A program made the translations under genes and the position numbers. From positions 1 to 64,000 of the forward strand of contig CACAIY010000006.1 in NCBI GenBank assembly GCA_902532675.1: a stretch of 64,000 bases of DNA. Reading direction: 5' to 3'. The stretch comes from an uncultured SAR86 cluster bacterium (GTDB lineage: Bacteria; Pseudomonadota; Gammaproteobacteria; Magnimaribacterales; Magnimaribacteraceae). The notes beneath the pieces were generated by a model that was not told where the DNA came from, did not search any database, and saw only the letters and a list, made by a program, of their open reading frames with translations. Each line of letters begins with the position of its first letter. The stretch's first letter is position 1. Below, one piece after another: positions 33,059 to 41,915 of this stretch.

Positions 33059-33561
33059 TATAAATTCAATTTATCTAAGATTTTACCAACCACTTCATTA
33101 TGACTATTTTTACCTTCTTTTATAGTAATGTTTGCACATTCTTCAAAAAGAGGATCTCTAATTTCTTTTAATTCCCTAAGAGTTTGCTCTGTATTATCTG
33201 ATTCTTGTAGTAAAGGTCTTTTGTCATCATTTAAGGTTCTTTCTAGTTGAGTTTGGATAGAAGTTTGAAGATAGATAACTGTACCTTTCTTTAGAAGATT
33301 CCTATTCTCTTCAGTCAAAACAACCCCTCCACCTGTAGCAATCACACAATTATCAACATTTAAGGATTTTATTAATGCCTTGTTTTCCCTCTCCCTAAAT
33401 TTCTTCTCTCCTTCTGCATCAAATATCCAGGAAATAGAAACACCTGCTGATTTTTCAACTTCTTCATCAACGTCTATGAAATCAAGTTTTAATCTTTTAG
33501 AAAGCCTTCTCCCTACTGTTGATTTACCTGAAGCCATAGGACCAATTAATATTAGTCTCAT
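33058..33561 (-). CDS. aroK: Shikimate kinase
   Basis: It phosphorylates shikimate with ATP. 167 residues with P-loop GPMASGKSTVGRRL at the N-terminus, DVDEEVEKSAG (shikimate-binding Asp), the FREREN segment, ATGGGVV and the lid DDKRPLLQ. Paired with aroB as in most gammaproteobacteria. Only 17 bases separate its start from the divergent mrcA start; the pilMNOPQ operon often found between them is missing. Confidence 0.96.
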   Translation of the reverse strand: MRLILIGPMASGKSTVGRRLSKRLKLDFIDVDEEVEKSAGVSISWIFDAEGEKKFRERENKALIKSLNVDNCVIATGGGVVLTEENRNLLKKGTVIYLQTSIQTQLERTLNDDKRPLLQESDNTEQTLRELKEIRDPLFEECANITIKEGKNSHNEVVGKILDKLNL

Positions 33562-33578
33562 TCAGGTATTATAACCGT

Positions 33579-35951
33579 TTGACATACTTTAGATTCATGA
33601 CTTTTCTTAATTACCTTTTAAATATTAGATTTGCAAGACCTTTACTGGCAATGATTTTATTGCTCTTGATGGTAGTTTCAAGTCTAAATATTTATATAGA
33701 TAGTAAATTACCTGATGAAGAAAAAATAAGAGATATAGAACTTCAAGTCCCATTAAAAATTTATACAGAGGACTTAAAATTAATTGGAGAATTTGGAGAA
33801 AAAAGAAGGACGGCTCTTCAATTTGAGAATATACCTAGGCATTACATAAATGCTGTTCTGGCGGCAGAAGATGATGCTTTTTTTGAGCACTCAGGAGTAA
33901 GTTATTCAGGACTAATAAGGTCAGTTTATAGATTAATTACTTCTGGTCGAATACAAGGCGGAGGGAGCACAATTACCATGCAGGTAGCTGGTAATTATCT
34001 TACTAGCAGAGACGTAAGTCTATTTAGAAAGATTAAGGACATTTTCTTGGCATACAGACTTGAAAGAGCATATACCAAAGAGGAAATATTCGAGTTCTAT
34101 GTAAATCGTATTTTCTTTGGGAATAGGGCTTATGGAATAGCTGCAGCTAGTGAAGTTTATTATGGCAAGCCTTTAAATGAACTCAATCTAGCACAATGGG
34201 CTATGATAGCGGCCCTTCCAAAAGCACCTTCTTCTATAAATCCACTTGTAAATCCAAGAAGAGCTGTATTAAGAAGGAATTGGATTTTAAAAAGAATGCT
34301 GGATCTTAATTTCATTCATATTGAGCAATTCAATTTAGCTATAGAAGCTCCTCTAACCTCAACTTATCATGGCCTAGTTTCTGAGGCAGAAGCTCCTTAT
34401 GTATCTGAGACAATAAGGAGGTTCATGATTCAGCAATATGGCTTAGGAGCTTACAGAGAAGGCTACGAGGTTTATACGTCCATCAATTCAACTATGCAGA
34501 AAGCTGCGAATTCTTCCGTTACAGAAGGATTGGAAGAATACGATAGGCGTCATGGTTTTAGAAAACCTGAGAATCTTAATGATCTATTTCCAAAGGAATT
34601 TCCTACAAAGAATATTGATGCTCAACTAAACTTTATATCCCAAGAATTAGAGAGAGATAATGAAGAAACTATTGATCAATCAAGCTTAGATAGAGTTACT
34701 AATTTTTTACAAGAATTTACAGAAACTAATAATCGTTTTCCTGGTGTAGTACTAAATACCGATAATGGACTTAAGGTTTTAGTAAAGAACGGAGATGTGA
34801 TCTCAATACCTTGGTCGGAGAGGGTGGATTGGGCAAGGCCCTTTATCAACGAAAACAGAAGAGGCGCAAAACCAAAAAATTATAAAGACCTACTCTCATT
34901 TGGAGATTTGGTTTGGATTCAAGAAGAGAAGGTAACAGGAGAACTTTTTTTAACCCAAATACCAGACTTGCAAGGTTCCTTAGTGTCTATCGATCCAAAT
35001 AATGGATCAATAAAAGCTCTTGTAGGGGGTTATGACTTCTTTCTAAGTAAATTCAATAGAGCTGAACAATCTTCACCTCTATTAGGTTCAAACTTTAAAC
35101 CTTTCCTTTATGCCAGTGCCTTTTCAGAAGGTTTTACAGCATCAACCTTAGTAAATGATGCGCCTATCATTTTTGAAGATGAGGCTTTAGAAGATAAATG
35201 GCGCCCCAGAAATGCAAGCGGAAAATTTTATGGACCTACAAGACTAAGAGAGGGTCTTTTACAAAGTAGAAACTTAGTTTCTGTAAGGTTATTAAGAGAT
35301 TTGGGGGTTGAGAAAGCTATATCCTATGCGCAAAAGTTTGGATTTGATAAATCTAGGTTACCGCCGGACTTATCTTTATCTCTCGGAACTGCTTCCTTGA
35401 GTCCGTTAATGAATGCCGTAGCTTACTCTGTATTTGCAAATGGAGGGAGGGCAGTAGAGCCTTACTTTATAGAAAAAATTATAGATAGAAATGGAGATGT
35501 AGTTTTTCTAAGAGAGAAGAAAGATTTACAGCAAGTAATTGATCCTAGAATAGCTTTTCTAATTACTGATATTCTTCAAGAGGCTTCAACGAGAGGAACT
35601 GCAAGAAAGGTGTCAGAATTAAAGAGAAGGGACTTTGCTGGAAAAACAGGAACAACTAATGATGCGGAAAGTACTTGGTTTACTGGTTATAATAATTCAT
35701 TGGTTACAACGGTTTGGGCAGGCTTTGATCAGCCCAGGAGTTTAGGAAATAGGGAATTTGGATCTTCTGTAGCACTTCCAATTTGGTTAAGTTTTAGTAA
35801 AGAGATCATAGATCAGATACCTATAAACAACACTTTACCTCCAGAAGGATTATCAATAATTAAAATAGATAAATCTACAGGAAAGAGGGCCAACAAAGAT
35901 ACAAAGAACTCTATCTTCGAATATTTCTTAGAAGAACACACCCCTGATTAG
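33579..35951 (+). CDS. mrcA: Penicillin-binding protein 1A
   Basis: A 790-residue bifunctional peptidoglycan synthase. Order: short cytoplasmic end, membrane anchor (about residues 20-40), GT51 domain with catalytic Glu97 (AAEDDAFFEHSG) and GGGSTITMQVAGN, an OB-like insert (about residues 390-470) and the transpeptidase domain with SNFK (Ser504), SRN and KTGTTND. The insert and IQGGGSTITMQ text identify PBP1A rather than PBP1B. An alternative ATG lies six codons in. If the PBP1B gene at 1.1 kb is really broken, this would be the main class A enzyme. The end overlaps slmA by four bases. Confidence 0.95.
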   Translation: MTYFRFMTFLNYLLNIRFARPLLAMILLLLMVVSSLNIYIDSKLPDEEKIRDIELQVPLKIYTEDLKLIGEFGEKRRTALQFENIPRHYINAVLAAEDDAFFEHSGVSYSGLIRSVYRLITSGRIQGGGSTITMQVAGNYLTSRDVSLFRKIKDIFLAYRLERAYTKEEIFEFYVNRIFFGNRAYGIAAASEVYYGKPLNELNLAQWAMIAALPKAPSSINPLVNPRRAVLRRNWILKRMLDLNFIHIEQFNLAIEAPLTSTYHGLVSEAEAPYVSETIRRFMIQQYGLGAYREGYEVYTSINSTMQKAANSSVTEGLEEYDRRHGFRKPENLNDLFPKEFPTKNIDAQLNFISQELERDNEETIDQSSLDRVTNFLQEFTETNNRFPGVVLNTDNGLKVLVKNGDVISIPWSERVDWARPFINENRRGAKPKNYKDLLSFGDLVWIQEEKVTGELFLTQIPDLQGSLVSIDPNNGSIKALVGGYDFFLSKFNRAEQSSPLLGSNFKPFLYASAFSEGFTASTLVNDAPIIFEDEALEDKWRPRNASGKFYGPTRLREGLLQSRNLVSVRLLRDLGVEKAISYAQKFGFDKSRLPPDLSLSLGTASLSPLMNAVAYSVFANGGRAVEPYFIEKIIDRNGDVVFLREKKDLQQVIDPRIAFLITDILQEASTRGTARKVSELKRRDFAGKTGTTNDAESTWFTGYNNSLVTTVWAGFDQPRSLGNREFGSSVALPIWLSFSKEIIDQIPINNTLPPEGLSIIKIDKSTGKRANKDTKNSIFEYFLEEHTPD

Positions 35952-36532
35952 CTGCTTAAAGAGTGAATTAAGAAATCAATTTGTTCATTAGCTCTTTTAG
36001 TAGGTAAATCTTCAAACCCAGATCTAACATATTGTTGAATAAGCCCCTCGGCACAGGCTAAGAGAAGATTAGCCGATGAAGCTGTGCTTAAAGCGAGTTT
36101 CTTTTTGCTTTCCTGCTCAAATTTTTGCAGGTTTTGTTTTATTTGTAATTCTATTTTTGACATTAAGAGCTTAATTCTTTCATCAAGCGATGTTTCGTCA
36201 ACGGAAAAAGCCTCTCTTGTTAATAGCCTGGCAAGGCCAGGATTCTTTTCGCAGAAGGTTACAAGAACAACCAGTATTTTTTTTGTTTTAATTAAGCTTT
36301 TCTCATCAGAAGAGTTTATGTTTCCAGTAAGTTCAAATAAATTTTGTTCACAAAAGTCTACCAATCCAGAATAAATCTTTCTTTTACTAGGAAAATGTCT
36401 ATACAACGCAGCCTCAGTAATAGAACATTCTGAAGCTAGTAGGGCAGTGGTAACCTTTACGGGACCCTTCGATCCAAGCATCTTTGCAAGGTTTTGCATG
36501 ATTTCTAATTGCCTAGGTCTCAACTGGGTCAT
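35948..36532 (-). CDS. slmA: Nucleoid occlusion factor SlmA (TetR family)
   Basis: A 194-residue TetR-type DNA-binding protein. SlmA binds chromosomal sites and blocks FtsZ rings over the nucleoid. The N-terminal helix-turn-helix reads TTALLASECSITEAALYRHFPSK, with the EAALYRHFPSK recognition helix shared with E. coli SlmA; the NPGLARLLT motif and a C-terminal YVRSGF are also shared. Its place directly after argB matches the argB-ttk/slmA arrangement of Pseudomonas, five bases after the argB stop. A generic TetR regulator is the alternative, but motif and context favour SlmA. Confidence 0.88.
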   Translation of the reverse strand: MTQLRPRQLEIMQNLAKMLGSKGPVKVTTALLASECSITEAALYRHFPSKRKIYSGLVDFCEQNLFELTGNINSSDEKSLIKTKKILVVLVTFCEKNPGLARLLTREAFSVDETSLDERIKLLMSKIELQIKQNLQKFEQESKKKLALSTASSANLLLACAEGLIQQYVRSGFEDLPTKRANEQIDFLIHSLSS

Positions 36533-36536
36533 GTTT

Positions 36537-37397
36537 TTAGCTTATCATAGTTCCGACACCTTCAGCTGTAAGAACTTCAAGTAAAACTGCGTGAGGCAAC
36601 CTCCCGTCAATAATATGACACGATTTTACGCCTTTCTTTTTAGCTTCTAAAGCAGCAATTAATTTAGGCATCATGCCTCCTTGGATAACACGATTCTTAA
36701 TTAACTGCATTCCTTTGTGGGCAGAAATCTTTGAGATTATTTTATTATTATTCAAAATTCCTTTTATATCGGTAAGAAGAATCAATTTTTCTGCTTGTAA
36801 GCTTTCAGCTACTTTTCCAGCAACTACGTCTGCATTTATATTTAGGAAGTTTCCTTGTTTATTTATTCCTATGGGTGCAATAACAGGAATAGATCCTCTT
36901 GAGATAGTGTTTTTTAGCTCCGAAACCAATATTTTATCTACCTTTCCAACCAAACCTAAATCATTTTTATCAGGACCAACGAATTTTGAAGATTTTATAA
37001 TCTTATGTTTTACGTGATTAAAACTAACCGCATCCCCTCCTGAATTTCTGATTAAGTTAACAATTTCATTATTAATTTTCTTACCAAGAATCTTTTTAAC
37101 TACTGACATAGTAGGTTTGTCGGTGACCCTGTGGCCAGATATAAAATTTGAAGTTACTCCAGATTTCTTAAGTTCTTTCGCTATTTGTGGGCCTCCACCA
37201 TGAACTATAACTGGCTTCATACCCACAAGGCTCATTAAGGCAATATCTCTAGCAAAGTTTCCTTTTAAATTTTGGTCCGACATAGCAGCGCCACCATATT
37301 TAACCACTATGACCTTATCTTTAAATTTTTGAATATATGGAAGACCTTCACTTAGTACAGAAGATATATTTTTAGCTTGTTTTACAGATATTCCCAT
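36537..37397 (-). CDS. argB: Acetylglutamate kinase
   Basis: It phosphorylates N-acetylglutamate, the second arginine step and the feedback-controlled one in many bacteria. 286 residues with VVKYGGAAMSD, VIVHGGGPQIAKEL, the substrate loop SGHRVTDKPTM, NINADVVAGKVA and IQGGMMPKLIAAL. The N-terminal extension of about 25 residues is the kind found in arginine-inhibited hexameric NAGKs. It lies two bases after algC. Confidence 0.97.
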   Translation of the reverse strand: MGISVKQAKNISSVLSEGLPYIQKFKDKVIVVKYGGAAMSDQNLKGNFARDIALMSLVGMKPVIVHGGGPQIAKELKKSGVTSNFISGHRVTDKPTMSVVKKILGKKINNEIVNLIRNSGGDAVSFNHVKHKIIKSSKFVGPDKNDLGLVGKVDKILVSELKNTISRGSIPVIAPIGINKQGNFLNINADVVAGKVAESLQAEKLILLTDIKGILNNNKIISKISAHKGMQLIKNRVIQGGMMPKLIAALEAKKKGVKSCHIIDGRLPHAVLLEVLTAEGVGTMIS

Positions 37398-37399
37398 TA

Positions 37400-38764
37400 T
37401 TAGAAATTAGTTAAAGAGGGATCTATTTTACTTAAAGTTTCTTTAAACCTATCTTTAATATAATTAAGTGTGTTTAAAGAGTCTGCTTCAAATCTAAGAA
37501 CTAAAACCGGTGAAGTGTTGGATGCTCTTAACAAACCCCAACCATTATCAAATTCAACTCTAATGCCATCTATGTCAATTATCTTACAGTCTTCAAAATT
37601 ACTAATTTTTTTAAACTCATCAATAATAATAAATTTTTCTTCATCTGTTGTTTTTAGATTTATTTCAGGGGTAGAGATTAGTTTAGGCAAGGCATTAAAA
37701 ATATCTTCACCTTCAGATTCCGCAAGAATTTCTAACATTCTTGCTCCTGCATAGACGCCGTCATCAAACCCAGGCCATCTATCATTAAAAAAGATATGAC
37801 CGCTCATTTCTCCCCCCAAAATCGCATTATTCTCTCTTATCATTCTTTTTATGAATGTGTGACCTGTTTTACTCATTAAGGGAGTTCCATTACTTTTTAA
37901 GATAGCTTCCTCTAAGAGCTTTGAGCATTTAACATCAAATACAATTCTTGAATTAGGATTCTTCTTAAGGATATGTTCGCTGAATAAGATCATCTGCATA
38001 TCTGGAAAGATCATTTCCCCAGAAGGTGATATAACTCCCAATCTATCTGCATCACCATCAAACGCCAATCCTATATCTGAATTATTTTTGGTAACAGATT
38101 TAATTAGATCTTCAACATTCTCTGGTTTGGACGGGTCTGGGTGGTGGTTTGGGAACTCTCCATCTAGATCACAAAAGAGACCTTCTACTTTGCAACCCAA
38201 GCCTCTATAAACTTTTTCTGCTACTACGCCCGCAGCTCCATTTCCACAATCTATAGAAATATTGAGAGGACATTTAAGTTTTATATTACTTATAACTTCT
38301 TCTACATAACTTCCCACAACATCTAATGATTCAATATTTCCTTTTCCAGATAAGAAATCTTGTTCTTTTACTCTCTTTTTAATGGATTGTATTTCTTCAC
38401 TAGAAGTAGAGTTGTTATTAAAAAGAATTTTAAAACCATTGTAATCAGCTGGGTTATGACTGCCTGTAATCACTACTCCGCTTGAACTATCCAAGTTGAA
38501 AGTAGAATGATAAAAAACTGGACTAGGAACTACTCCAATATCTGTAACATTACACCCAGTAGATAGCACTCCTTCTGAAACCCATTCAAATAACTGAGGA
38601 CTTGAAACCCTTCCGTCTCTTCCAATTATGAAATCACCTTGTTTTCTATTAATAGATTCAGTTCCTAAAGCTTTCCCCAAAGCAAAAACAACTTCTTCAG
38701 TTAAGTCTTCGAAGGCAATTCCTCTAATGTCATTTGCCCTAAAAATATTGTCATTTAACTCCAT
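37400..38764 (-). CDS. algC: Phosphomannomutase/phosphoglucomutase
   Basis: A 454-residue alpha-D-phosphohexomutase interconverting sugar 1- and 6-phosphates, supplying precursors for LPS core and other glycans. Motifs: FRANDIRGIA, active-site TGSHNPADYNGFKI with phosphoserine in SHNP, metal-binding DGDADRLGV, GGEMSGHIFFND, and the phosphate loop LRASNTSPVLVLRFEAD. The frame is open further upstream, but those codons run past the divergent ilvE start and have no homology; the first plausible start is the ATG at 38764 before ELNDNIFRANDIRG. The algC-argB-slmA order supports the name. Confidence 0.92.
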   Translation of the reverse strand: MELNDNIFRANDIRGIAFEDLTEEVVFALGKALGTESINRKQGDFIIGRDGRVSSPQLFEWVSEGVLSTGCNVTDIGVVPSPVFYHSTFNLDSSSGVVITGSHNPADYNGFKILFNNNSTSSEEIQSIKKRVKEQDFLSGKGNIESLDVVGSYVEEVISNIKLKCPLNISIDCGNGAAGVVAEKVYRGLGCKVEGLFCDLDGEFPNHHPDPSKPENVEDLIKSVTKNNSDIGLAFDGDADRLGVISPSGEMIFPDMQMILFSEHILKKNPNSRIVFDVKCSKLLEEAILKSNGTPLMSKTGHTFIKRMIRENNAILGGEMSGHIFFNDRWPGFDDGVYAGARMLEILAESEGEDIFNALPKLISTPEINLKTTDEEKFIIIDEFKKISNFEDCKIIDIDGIRVEFDNGWGLLRASNTSPVLVLRFEADSLNTLNYIKDRFKETLSKIDPSLTNF

Positions 38765-38855
38765 GAAAGCTGAATTATATATTTGATGTCCTCTTTTTAG
38801 TCTATATAAATAAAAATATATAGATAAAATAGGAAAGTTAAATAAGGAAGGTATT

Positions 38856-39776
38856 GTGGATTTATCAAAAATTAAAGGCTCTATATGGTTTGATGGAGAA
38901 ATCATAGATTGGAAAGACGCTAATGTGCACGTTCTGACCCATACTTTGCATTACGGATTGGGAGTATTTGAAGGAGTTAGGGCCTATAACACTCCTAAAG
39001 GTTCTTCTATTTTTAGGTTAGAAGACCATACCGATAGACTTTTTAAGTCAGCTGAAACTGTAAGCATGAAAATACCTTTTTCTCAGATTCAGTTAAATGA
39101 TGCTCATAAACAAGTAATCAAGCTAAATAACTTAACTGAAGCTTATATTAGGCCCATGTGCTTTTATGGTTCAGAGGGTATGGGGCTTAGAGCAGATAAT
39201 TTAGAAGTGCATTGCATGGTAGCAGCATGGGAATGGCCTTCTTATATGGAGCCTGAAGCAAGAGAGAAAGGTATTAAAGTTAAATTATCTTCTTACACGA
39301 GACAGGTAAGGAATCCTGTTTCTTCTGCCAAGGTTAACGGAAACTATGTACATTCAATAGTTGCCCTGAATGAAGCTTTATCTGAAGGATTTGATGAGGC
39401 GCTAATGTTAGATGCAGAAGGAAACATCGCAGAAGGCAGCGGTGAAAATTTCTTTATCGTTAAAGATAATGTTCTTATCACGCCTGATCTCGATGCCTCC
39501 CTTGATGGCATAACCAGAAGAACCATATTGGATCTAGCAAAGGAACTTAATATCAACTTCGAGATTAAAAAATTGAAAGTTGAAGACGTTCTTGAAGCAG
39601 ATGAGGCATTCTTCTCTGGAACTGCAGCTGAAGTCGTTCCTATTAATTCTTTGGATAACAAACAAATAGGTGAAGGAGTGAGAGGGCCTATAACAGAACA
39701 ACTACAGGGCAATTATTTTGATCAAGTAAGAGGTGTTAGAGAAGGAAATCAGAACTGGCATACTTTTGTAGAGTAG
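38856..39776 (+). CDS. ilvE: Branched-chain amino acid aminotransferase
   Basis: A fold-type IV PLP enzyme of 306 residues that transfers the amino group in the last step of valine, leucine and isoleucine synthesis. Motifs: THTLHYGLGVFEGVRAY, YIRPMCFYGSEGMG, the PLP-lysine region SSAKVNGNYVHSIVA, EGSGENFFIVKD and FFSGTAAEVVPI. The start is GTG at 38856 with AAGGAAG five bases upstream. It begins the plus-strand run into the LPS genes, as in Pseudomonas where ilvE precedes waaF. Confidence 0.96.
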   Translation: MDLSKIKGSIWFDGEIIDWKDANVHVLTHTLHYGLGVFEGVRAYNTPKGSSIFRLEDHTDRLFKSAETVSMKIPFSQIQLNDAHKQVIKLNNLTEAYIRPMCFYGSEGMGLRADNLEVHCMVAAWEWPSYMEPEAREKGIKVKLSSYTRQVRNPVSSAKVNGNYVHSIVALNEALSEGFDEALMLDAEGNIAEGSGENFFIVKDNVLITPDLDASLDGITRRTILDLAKELNINFEIKKLKVEDVLEADEAFFSGTAAEVVPINSLDNKQIGEGVRGPITEQLQGNYFDQVRGVREGNQNWHTFVE

Positions 39777-39786
39777 TGCTTCGAAA

Positions 39787-40806
39787 ATGAAATTTTTAAT
39801 AATCGGACCGTCCTGGGTTGGAGATGCTGTTATGGCGCAGACCCTTTATAAATTAATAAAAGATTCTAACAAAGAAGCTCAAATAGAAGTCCTTTCACCT
39901 AATTGGTCTATGCCTATATTAGAAAGAATGGAAGAAGTTTCTCGATCGATTATCTCTCCTTTTAATCACGGAGAATTAAAAATTAAGACTAGATTTGATA
40001 TTGGTAAACAACTTAGAGAAGAGGGTTATCAAAGAGCGATTGTAATGACCAATTCCTTAAAGTCTTCTTTAATACCTTTCTTTGCAAAGGTACCGGTAAG
40101 AACGGGCTGGCTAGGAGAGATGAGATTTGGTTTGATTAATGATATTAGGCCAAAAGAAAAGAGTAATTATCCTTTAATGGTTGAGCAATTTGCCAAACTT
40201 AGCATTAATCCGATTGAAGATTTAAATAAAAAATTACCTTACCCTTCATTAAGGATAGATTCACGTAATTTAAAAGAGCAATTAATAAATTTAGAAATAG
40301 ACTCTGAAAAACCTTCCATAGCAATTTGTCCCGGAGCTGAATTCGGACCTGCGAAGAAATGGCCTTCTAATTATTATGCAGAAGTATGTAATGAGTATTT
40401 GACTAAAGGTTGGAACGTGCTTGTATTTGGATCTCTCAATGATGAGATAACAGGAAATAGCATTCAAGAAGGAATTGATAAAGAACTTTCAGATCATTTC
40501 TATAATTTAATTGGAAAAACCTCTTTAATGGATGCTATTGATCTATTGTCTCATTGTAAAAAAGTAGTAACGAATGATTCAGGCTTGATGCACGTTGCTG
40601 CTGCTGTAAATACACCTCTGGTTGCTGTTTATGGGCCTTCTAGCCCTCAATTTACGCCTCCCTTAATAGATAATCATGTAGTATTAAGAAAATCTGATGG
40701 TTTTGATAAAACAAGAGAAGGTTCGGAAGGGCATGGCTACCATGAATCTTTAATTGCTATAAAGCCTAGTGAAGTTCTGGAAGGTTTAGAGCGTCTTAAC
40801 AAATGA
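39787..40806 (+). CDS. waaF: ADP-heptose:LPS heptosyltransferase (WaaF-like)
   Basis: A GT9 glycosyltransferase of 339 residues that adds heptose to the inner core at the cytoplasmic face of the inner membrane. Motifs: IIGPSWVGDAVMAQ at the N-terminus, AICPGAEFGPAKKWPSNYYA (about residues 178-197) and NDSGLMHVAAAVNTPLVAVYG for ADP-heptose binding. This text is closest to heptosyltransferase II. No waaC gene follows, unlike the usual waaF-waaC-waaG order. Four bases overlap the next gene. Confidence 0.9.
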   Translation: MKFLIIGPSWVGDAVMAQTLYKLIKDSNKEAQIEVLSPNWSMPILERMEEVSRSIISPFNHGELKIKTRFDIGKQLREEGYQRAIVMTNSLKSSLIPFFAKVPVRTGWLGEMRFGLINDIRPKEKSNYPLMVEQFAKLSINPIEDLNKKLPYPSLRIDSRNLKEQLINLEIDSEKPSIAICPGAEFGPAKKWPSNYYAEVCNEYLTKGWNVLVFGSLNDEITGNSIQEGIDKELSDHFYNLIGKTSLMDAIDLLSHCKKVVTNDSGLMHVAAAVNTPLVAVYGPSSPQFTPPLIDNHVVLRKSDGFDKTREGSEGHGYHESLIAIKPSEVLEGLERLNK

Positions 40807-41915
40807 CTTCAACAAAAAAAATAGCATTACTCTTATATAGATACTTCCCTTACGGAGGCTTGCAGAAAGACTTTCTTGAAGTTGCGAAGGAGTTGAGATC
40901 TAGAGAAATTCAATTCAAAGTTTTCACCAGAAAGTGGGAAGGGGTTATTCCAGAAAGCTTTCCAGTAAAGGAAGTAGGGGAAAGAGGATTTACTAATTTT
41001 TCTAAGAATAAGAACTTTGTAAAAGATTCTTCTATGGCATTAGAAGCATATGGTCCAGATTTAGTTTTTGGATTTAATAAGATGCCAGGTTTAGATTTAT
41101 ATTTCGCTTCTGATACTTGCTTTAAGAAGGAGGCATTAAAAAAAAGCCCATTAATCAAATTTACAAGACGATTTAAACAGTCTGTAGAGTTTGAGAAAGC
41201 AGTATTTGAAAGCAATTCATCGACAGAAGTTTTTCTTCTAAATCAAAAACAAGCTGATGACTTTAAATCTGTTTATCAGATTAACCCTAATAAAATTACT
41301 ATCATCCCTCCAGGCATAGATTTGAATTGGAGTAATCATGAAAAGATAGGAATACATAATGCTTTTAAGATCCCATCGGAAGATAAAGTAGCTTTATTTG
41401 TAGGTTCCGATTTTTCTAGAAAAGGCTTAGATAGGGCGATCTCATCTATTCATTTTTTAAACAGAAATCACATACCGTTTTCATTATTAGTAATAGGTAA
41501 AGACAATTTTGGTCCTTATTCAGAATTAGTAGACAAACTTGGCTTAAATAAAAAGATCAAATTCTTAGGACCTAGAGATGATGTTGCGTCCCTTATGAAA
41601 TCTTCTGATTTACTGCTCCATCCTGCAAGAGAAGAGGCAGCTGGTAATGTACTTATTGAGTCTTTAGTTTCTCACTTACCAGTTGCAACATGTAGAGATG
41701 TGGGATTTGCCGAAGAAGTTAAGGAAAATAACGGAGGAATCGTTCTTGAAGAGGATTTTGATCAAGATAAATTTGATAATTTAGTTCTTGGGATTTGTGG
41801 GAATAAAGAGTTAAAAGAAATTAAACAGGGTATGCTCGGTTTAGAAAGACAAGAGTATTTCTTCTCAAGATTCAAGTTTGTTGCTGATAAAATTGAAGAA
41901 AGAATAAATGCATAA
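40803..41915 (+). CDS. waaG: LPS core glycosyltransferase family 4 (WaaG-like)
   Basis: A 370-residue GT-B enzyme. The N-terminal domain has YRYFPYGGLQKDFLEVA, as in WaaG (UDP-glucose:heptose glucosyltransferase). The C-terminal GT4 domain has IIPPGIDLNW, ALFVGSDFSRKGLDRAI, and the EX7E-type nucleotide-sugar region HPAREEAAGNVLIESL. Placed between waaF and the WaaP-like kinase, as in Pseudomonas and E. coli; the start overlaps waaF and the end overlaps the kinase gene by eight bases. Confidence 0.88.
   Translation: MTSTKKIALLLYRYFPYGGLQKDFLEVAKELRSREIQFKVFTRKWEGVIPESFPVKEVGERGFTNFSKNKNFVKDSSMALEAYGPDLVFGFNKMPGLDLYFASDTCFKKEALKKSPLIKFTRRFKQSVEFEKAVFESNSSTEVFLLNQKQADDFKSVYQINPNKITIIPPGIDLNWSNHEKIGIHNAFKIPSEDKVALFVGSDFSRKGLDRAISSIHFLNRNHIPFSLLVIGKDNFGPYSELVDKLGLNKKIKFLGPRDDVASLMKSSDLLLHPAREEAAGNVLIESLVSHLPVATCRDVGFAEEVKENNGGIVLEEDFDQDKFDNLVLGICGNKELKEIKQGMLGLERQEYFFSRFKFVADKIEERINA

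Noticed and set aside
38765-38905. A longer N-terminus for the phosphomannomutase, starting at 38905
   Set aside because: The extra 47 codons overlap the divergent ilvE start, have no family similarity and read like AT-rich intergenic DNA.
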